From Hyphomicrobiales bacterium (GTDB lineage: Bacteria > Pseudomonadota > Alphaproteobacteria > Rhizobiales > Beijerinckiaceae): DNA of 38,415 nt. Both the position numbers and the translations under genes were made by a program. Shown here in pieces: positions 35,380-38,415 of this stretch (positions are counted from its first letter, which is position 1; every line of letters starts with the position of its first letter). The stretch is taken from positions 1 through 38,415 of the forward strand of contig JAQGJH010000049.1 in assembly GCA_028290705.1 (NCBI GenBank), written 5' to 3'. Under the pieces are notes generated by a model. The model made no database searches. It worked only from the letters and a program-made list of their open reading frames with translations, and had not been told where the DNA came from.

Positions 35380-37347
35380 TTAAAACTCTTCCCAGCTGTC
35401 GGCCGCGGCGGATCCGCGCGCCGGCGTGGCCGCGGGCTCGAAGCCGCCATTGGCGACCTTGCGGCGTTCGACCGGAGCCGCCTGACGCGCCGCCGGGCGC
35501 TGGGCCTTCTTGCGATCGGCCTTGAACGGAATGGGCGCGTTCGCGGCGGGCTGCTGTGCGCCGACGTCGAAGCGGGCCACGTGGGCGGCGAGCTTCTGGG
35601 CCTCGCGCGCCAGCGTGTGGCTCGACGCGGTGGATTCCTCGACCATCGCGGCGTTCTGCTGGGTGATCTGGTCCATCTGGTTGATGGCGTTGTTGATCTC
35701 CTGCAGCCCGGTGGCCTGCTCACTGGCCCCGGCGGCGATCTCGCCGACCACCTGCTTGATGCCCGCCACCTGCTCGACGATGCGGTCGAGCGCGGTGCCG
35801 GTCTCGAGCACCAGGGCGACGCCCTGGGTGACCTGCGTGGAGGAGGCGGAGATCAGCGACTTGATCTCCTTGGCGGCATCCGCCGAGCGCTGCGCCAGCG
35901 CGCGGACTTCGGAAGCCACGACCGCGAAGCCGCGTCCCGCTTCGCCCGCACGGGCGGCTTCGACGCCGGCATTCAGGGCGAGCAGATTCGTCTGAAAGGC
36001 GATCTCGTCGATGACGCCGATGATCTGGCCGATCTGGCCGGAGGATTTTTCGATGTTGTCCATCGCCACGATGGCCTGGCGCACGATGGCGCCGCCCTTG
36101 TCGGCATCCTGCGAGGCGGTGCTCACGGCGTCGCGGGCGTGGTTGGCGCCTTCGGCCGTGCGCTTGACCGTCGAGGTGATTTGTTCCAGCGCCGCAGCGG
36201 TTTCTTCGAGGTTGGCGGCCTGCTGCTCGGTGCGGCGCGACATGTCGTCGGCCGTGGCGGTGATTTCCTGCGTGCCGGAATCGATGACCGAGGCGGCGCT
36301 GATGACGGCCAGCAGCGTGTCCTGCAGCTGGTCCATCGTGCGGTTGTAGTCGATGCGGAGATTCTCGGCCGGGCCGTTCAGCGCGACGTCCATGCGGTGG
36401 ACGACGTCGCCCTGCGCGAGCTTGCCGAGAGCGTCCGCGAAGGCTTCGATCGCGGTGTTGAGGGCGTCGGCCTGCGCCTGGCGGTCGGCGTCGGCGCGGG
36501 CGCGTTCCTCCGCCGCCTGGCGGCGGGCCACTTCGGCCTCGCCTTCGACGCGGGCCTTGTCGATCAGGCTCGCCTTGAAGCTTTCGCACGTGTCGGCCAT
36601 GAGGCCGAGGCAGTCGCGACGGCCCGGAATGGCGAAGCGCATCGACGTGTCGCCGCGCGACAAGGCGTTCATCTGGGCGCGCAGCACCAGCAGCGGATTG
36701 GCGACGTTGCGCGAGAGAACGAGCCAGCAGGCGAAGGCGATCAACAAGGCCGCGAAGCCCCCGATGGCGAGCGTCATGCGGCCGAGATCGATGGATGCGC
36801 GGGCCGATTGCGAGGAGGCGGTTTCCCACTCGCGGATCAGTTTCAGCGAGATGTCGGCGGCCTCGCGGAAGGATTGCTGCAATTGGCTGCTCAGAGCCGA
36901 CGTCGCGATGGCGGTTCCCTGGCTGCGCGTCGCGGGATCGGTCGAGAGCTTGATGACCGGTTCGCCAATCTGCTCGCGCCATTTGGCCGAGGCGGCGCGC
37001 AGGCGCTGAAGCGAATCCCGCGTCTGGGGGTTGGCGCCAGAGGCGTCGGCGTCGATGCCTTCACGGATGCTTTTCTCGAAAAGATCCCCGGCCTCGCCGT
37101 AGAGTCGCTTATGGCGCTCGACGCCGGTGAGCAGATAGCCCCGCATCGTGTGCGCCATGTCGATGTGTGCGGCGATCGCCCCGAGGATGGCGAGTTCCTG
37201 CCGGGTGGCGGTGCGGGAATCCTGGCTCGTCGCATCGATCCGCTGCATGGCCTGATACGTCACCAGGGTCGAGAGCGCAGTGGCGATGAGGACGAACACG
37301 AAAGCGGCCGCGAGCTTGCGCGAAATGGTCAAATTGTTGATCGACAC
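35380..37347 (-). CDS. Methyl-accepting chemotaxis protein, membrane-bound
   Basis: This is a 655-residue receptor. The first membrane segment is at about 11-32. A periplasmic helical sensor of four-helix or CHASE3 type (about 35-185) contains MRGYLLTGVERHKRLYGEA. The second membrane segment is at about 190-212, followed by HAMP (about 213-270) and a second HAMP-like stretch near 305-345. The signalling domain has the hairpin tip [21 protein letters not shown]. The C-terminus DSWEEF resembles the tether peptide for CheR/CheB. I chose the GTG at 37347 with GAGG six bases upstream, because it places a short basic cytoplasmic leader before the first membrane segment; an ATG at 37452 would add 35 poorly conserved residues. 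It is the first gene of the che operon. Confidence 0.92.
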   Translation of the reverse strand: MSINNLTISRKLAAAFVFVLIATALSTLVTYQAMQRIDATSQDSRTATRQELAILGAIAAHIDMAHTMRGYLLTGVERHKRLYGEAGDLFEKSIREGIDADASGANPQTRDSLQRLRAASAKWREQIGEPVIKLSTDPATRSQGTAIATSALSSQLQQSFREAADISLKLIREWETASSQSARASIDLGRMTLAIGGFAALLIAFACWLVLSRNVANPLLVLRAQMNALSRGDTSMRFAIPGRRDCLGLMADTCESFKASLIDKARVEGEAEVARRQAAEERARADADRQAQADALNTAIEAFADALGKLAQGDVVHRMDVALNGPAENLRIDYNRTMDQLQDTLLAVISAASVIDSGTQEITATADDMSRRTEQQAANLEETAAALEQITSTVKRTAEGANHARDAVSTASQDADKGGAIVRQAIVAMDNIEKSSGQIGQIIGVIDEIAFQTNLLALNAGVEAARAGEAGRGFAVVASEVRALAQRSADAAKEIKSLISASSTQVTQGVALVLETGTALDRIVEQVAGIKQVVGEIAAGASEQATGLQEINNAINQMDQITQQNAAMVEESTASSHTLAREAQKLAAHVARFDVGAQQPAANAPIPFKADRKKAQRPAARQAAPVERRKVANGGFEPAATPARGSAAADSWEEF

Positions 37348-37807
37348 CGGAGCCTCTTTGAATCTGTTTGATTCTCGAAGGTCGCGCCGCTGCAACCTTA
37401 TCGAGCATTCCGAGACATCCCGGGTCGAAACCGGTGACGGGTCTGGCATCATGCCGCACGATGGCTTTGCGCCACGGTTCCCGACGGACTTGATCTTGGC
37501 CGAGAGGTCTTAAAAATTTGATTCCCGGCTACTTTTTTTCAAGTTACTTCAGTGGTTTGAGCGTTCATTCGCAGTTGCCGCAACGGGCCGTCGCAGAAAT
37601 CTCCGCGGCCATGCGCGATGCCGTTGCGGTGGCCTGGTCCTCGGCAAGATCTCGCCGGCGAGATGGTCCGGATGATCTTCCCGGACCCGCCCTGCGTCAT
37701 GCGTTCCGCTGCGGACATCGAGCTTTTGCAGGGTTGCCGCGCAACGGACGCTGGGGCATGGGCGAGGCGTTGCTCGCCGAAGCCTTCCGAATGCCGCGAG
37801 CCGCGGC
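37348..37807. other. 460-bp region without a convincing gene, between two receptor genes
   Basis: Open frames on both strands exist here but look like random GC-rich reading, with no family resemblance and no ribosome sites. The stretch near 37500-37560 is AT-rich, with an 8-base T run, and is the likely promoter area of the che operon on the minus strand. A short dyad, GAATC-TGTTT-GATTC (37360-37374), lies 13 bp upstream of the receptor start. A GC hairpin, GCCGCG/CGCGGC (37793-37807), follows the stop of the second receptor without a T-tract. Confidence 0.5.
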
Positions 37808-38415
37808 CTAGAACTCCGTCCAGTCCTCGCCATGGCCGACGCCGGCGGTGCGCGGTCGTCCGCCGCTCGCGACCTTTCGGACTTGCCGGGGCGGCTGCGG
37901 TCGGGCGGCGGCGGCCGGCTGGCGCATGTCGGCCGCCTGCCGGCGCAAGGCGTCGGTGCGTGGCTGGCCGACGGTGAAGAAGGCGAGTTGCTCGGACAGA
38001 CGCACGGCCTCGCGCGACAGCGACTGGGTCGCGGCCGTGGCCTGCTCGACCATGGCGGCGTTCTGCTGCGTCGCGCGATCCAGATCCATGACGGCGGTGT
38101 TCACCTCGCCGAGCCCGGTCGCCTGATCCTGCGCGGTTTCGGCGATGCGGCCGATGACCGAACTGATCTCGTCGACCTGGAGGACGAAACGCGACAGGGC
38201 TTCGTCGGTGTTCATCACCAGGGCGGCGCCCTCCGCGACGCTGGTGGTCGCGTGATCAATCAGCACCTTGATGTCCTTGGCCGAGTCGGAGGCGCGCTGG
38301 GCCAGCGAGCGGACTTCGGAGGCCACGACCGCGAAGCCGCGTCCGGTGTCGCCGGCGCGCGCTGCCTCGACGCCGGCGTTCAATGCCAGCAGATTCGTCT
38401 GGAAGGCGATCTCGT
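37808..38415 (-). CDS. Second methyl-accepting chemotaxis protein, C-terminal part only
   Basis: About 202 C-terminal residues are present; the start lies beyond the right edge. The fragment begins at the signalling tip ([21 protein letters not shown]) and continues through [20 protein letters not shown] and [18 protein letters not shown] Pro/Arg-rich linker of about 45 residues then leads to the C-terminal DWTEF, a tether-like pentapeptide. The sensor type cannot be told. It is in tandem with the receptor at 35380-37347 and closely related in the signalling domain. Confidence 0.95.
   Translation of the reverse strand, partial: EIAFQTNLLALNAGVEAARAGDTGRGFAVVASEVRSLAQRASDSAKDIKVLIDHATTSVAEGAALVMNTDEALSRFVLQVDEISSVIGRIAETAQDQATGLGEVNTAVMDLDRATQQNAAMVEQATAATQSLSREAVRLSEQLAFFTVGQPRTDALRRQAADMRQPAAAARPQPPRQVRKVASGGRPRTAGVGHGEDWTEF

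Noticed and set aside
37360-37374. GAATC-TGTTT-GATTC dyad before the receptor start as an operator
   Set aside because: Only 5-bp arms; short dyads of this size are expected by chance in 38 kb.
37518-37977. Short open frames on both strands in the gap between the two receptor genes
   Set aside because: No ribosome site, no family resemblance, and compositions typical of random GC-rich DNA.

Overview
The window is GC-rich throughout and reads as the chromosome of a motile alphaproteobacterium, most likely of the order Hyphomicrobiales (Rhizobiales). Four things point that way: a che operon in the order known from Sinorhizobium (receptor, STAS protein, cheY, cheA, cheW, cheR, cheB, cheY, cheD, small unknown gene), a short rhizobial-type flagellin, many periplasmic-binding-protein transporters, and small families such as DUF6894 and DUF1428. 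The exception is the first ~0.9 kb. It encodes the motor half of Mfd in a form that, compared from memory, looks actinobacterial, fused in frame to an alphaproteobacterial N-terminal half. That end may be a chimeric join.

Left part (1-5.9 kb): partial mfd on the minus strand, then on the plus strand a TonB/TolA-like envelope protein, an SLC13-type anion symporter with two TrkA-C domains, and a small XRE regulator.

Nitrogen-type module (5.9-14.15 kb): a tightly overlapping minus-strand operon (SnoaL-like protein, PuuE/NodB-like deacetylase, amidase, GntR/FCD regulator) is divergent from a branched-chain amino acid/amide-type ABC transporter. The transporter is a Tat-exported binding protein, a LivH-type permease, and one 855-residue protein that fuses LivM, LivG and LivF. 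The 221-bp divergent region holds two back-to-back sequences matching the sigma-54 -24/-12 consensus with exact GG-N10-GC spacing. Between them, touching the minus-strand -24 element, is a 14-bp dyad of the kind bound by FCD-type GntR proteins. The arrangement suggests nitrogen-controlled, substrate-gated uptake and hydrolysis of an amide- or ureide-like compound. This is the most interesting unit in the window.

Transport island (14.2-27.2 kb): a NitT/TauT-type ABC operon with a TetR-like palindrome in its leader, continuing into a DUF5996 protein and an orphan TctC-like binding protein; an FbpABC/PotABC-like operon whose permease is a fused double-length protein; a small GNAT; two small minus-strand genes (DUF1428, DUF6894); and an operon of an Asp/Glu-racemase-superfamily protein lacking both expected cysteines, a second orphan TctC, and a cupin.

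Motility region (27.2 kb-end, all minus strand): a small secreted protein, flagellin with a strong terminator and a hairpin that would bury its ribosome binding site, then the che operon (CheT-position gene, cheD, cheY2, cheB, cheR, cheW, cheA, cheY1, STAS protein, transmembrane receptor). A second receptor is cut by the window end. Both receptors end in a W-x-E-F tail resembling the CheR/CheB tether. I saw no tRNA, rRNA, CRISPR array, insertion sequence or prophage gene.
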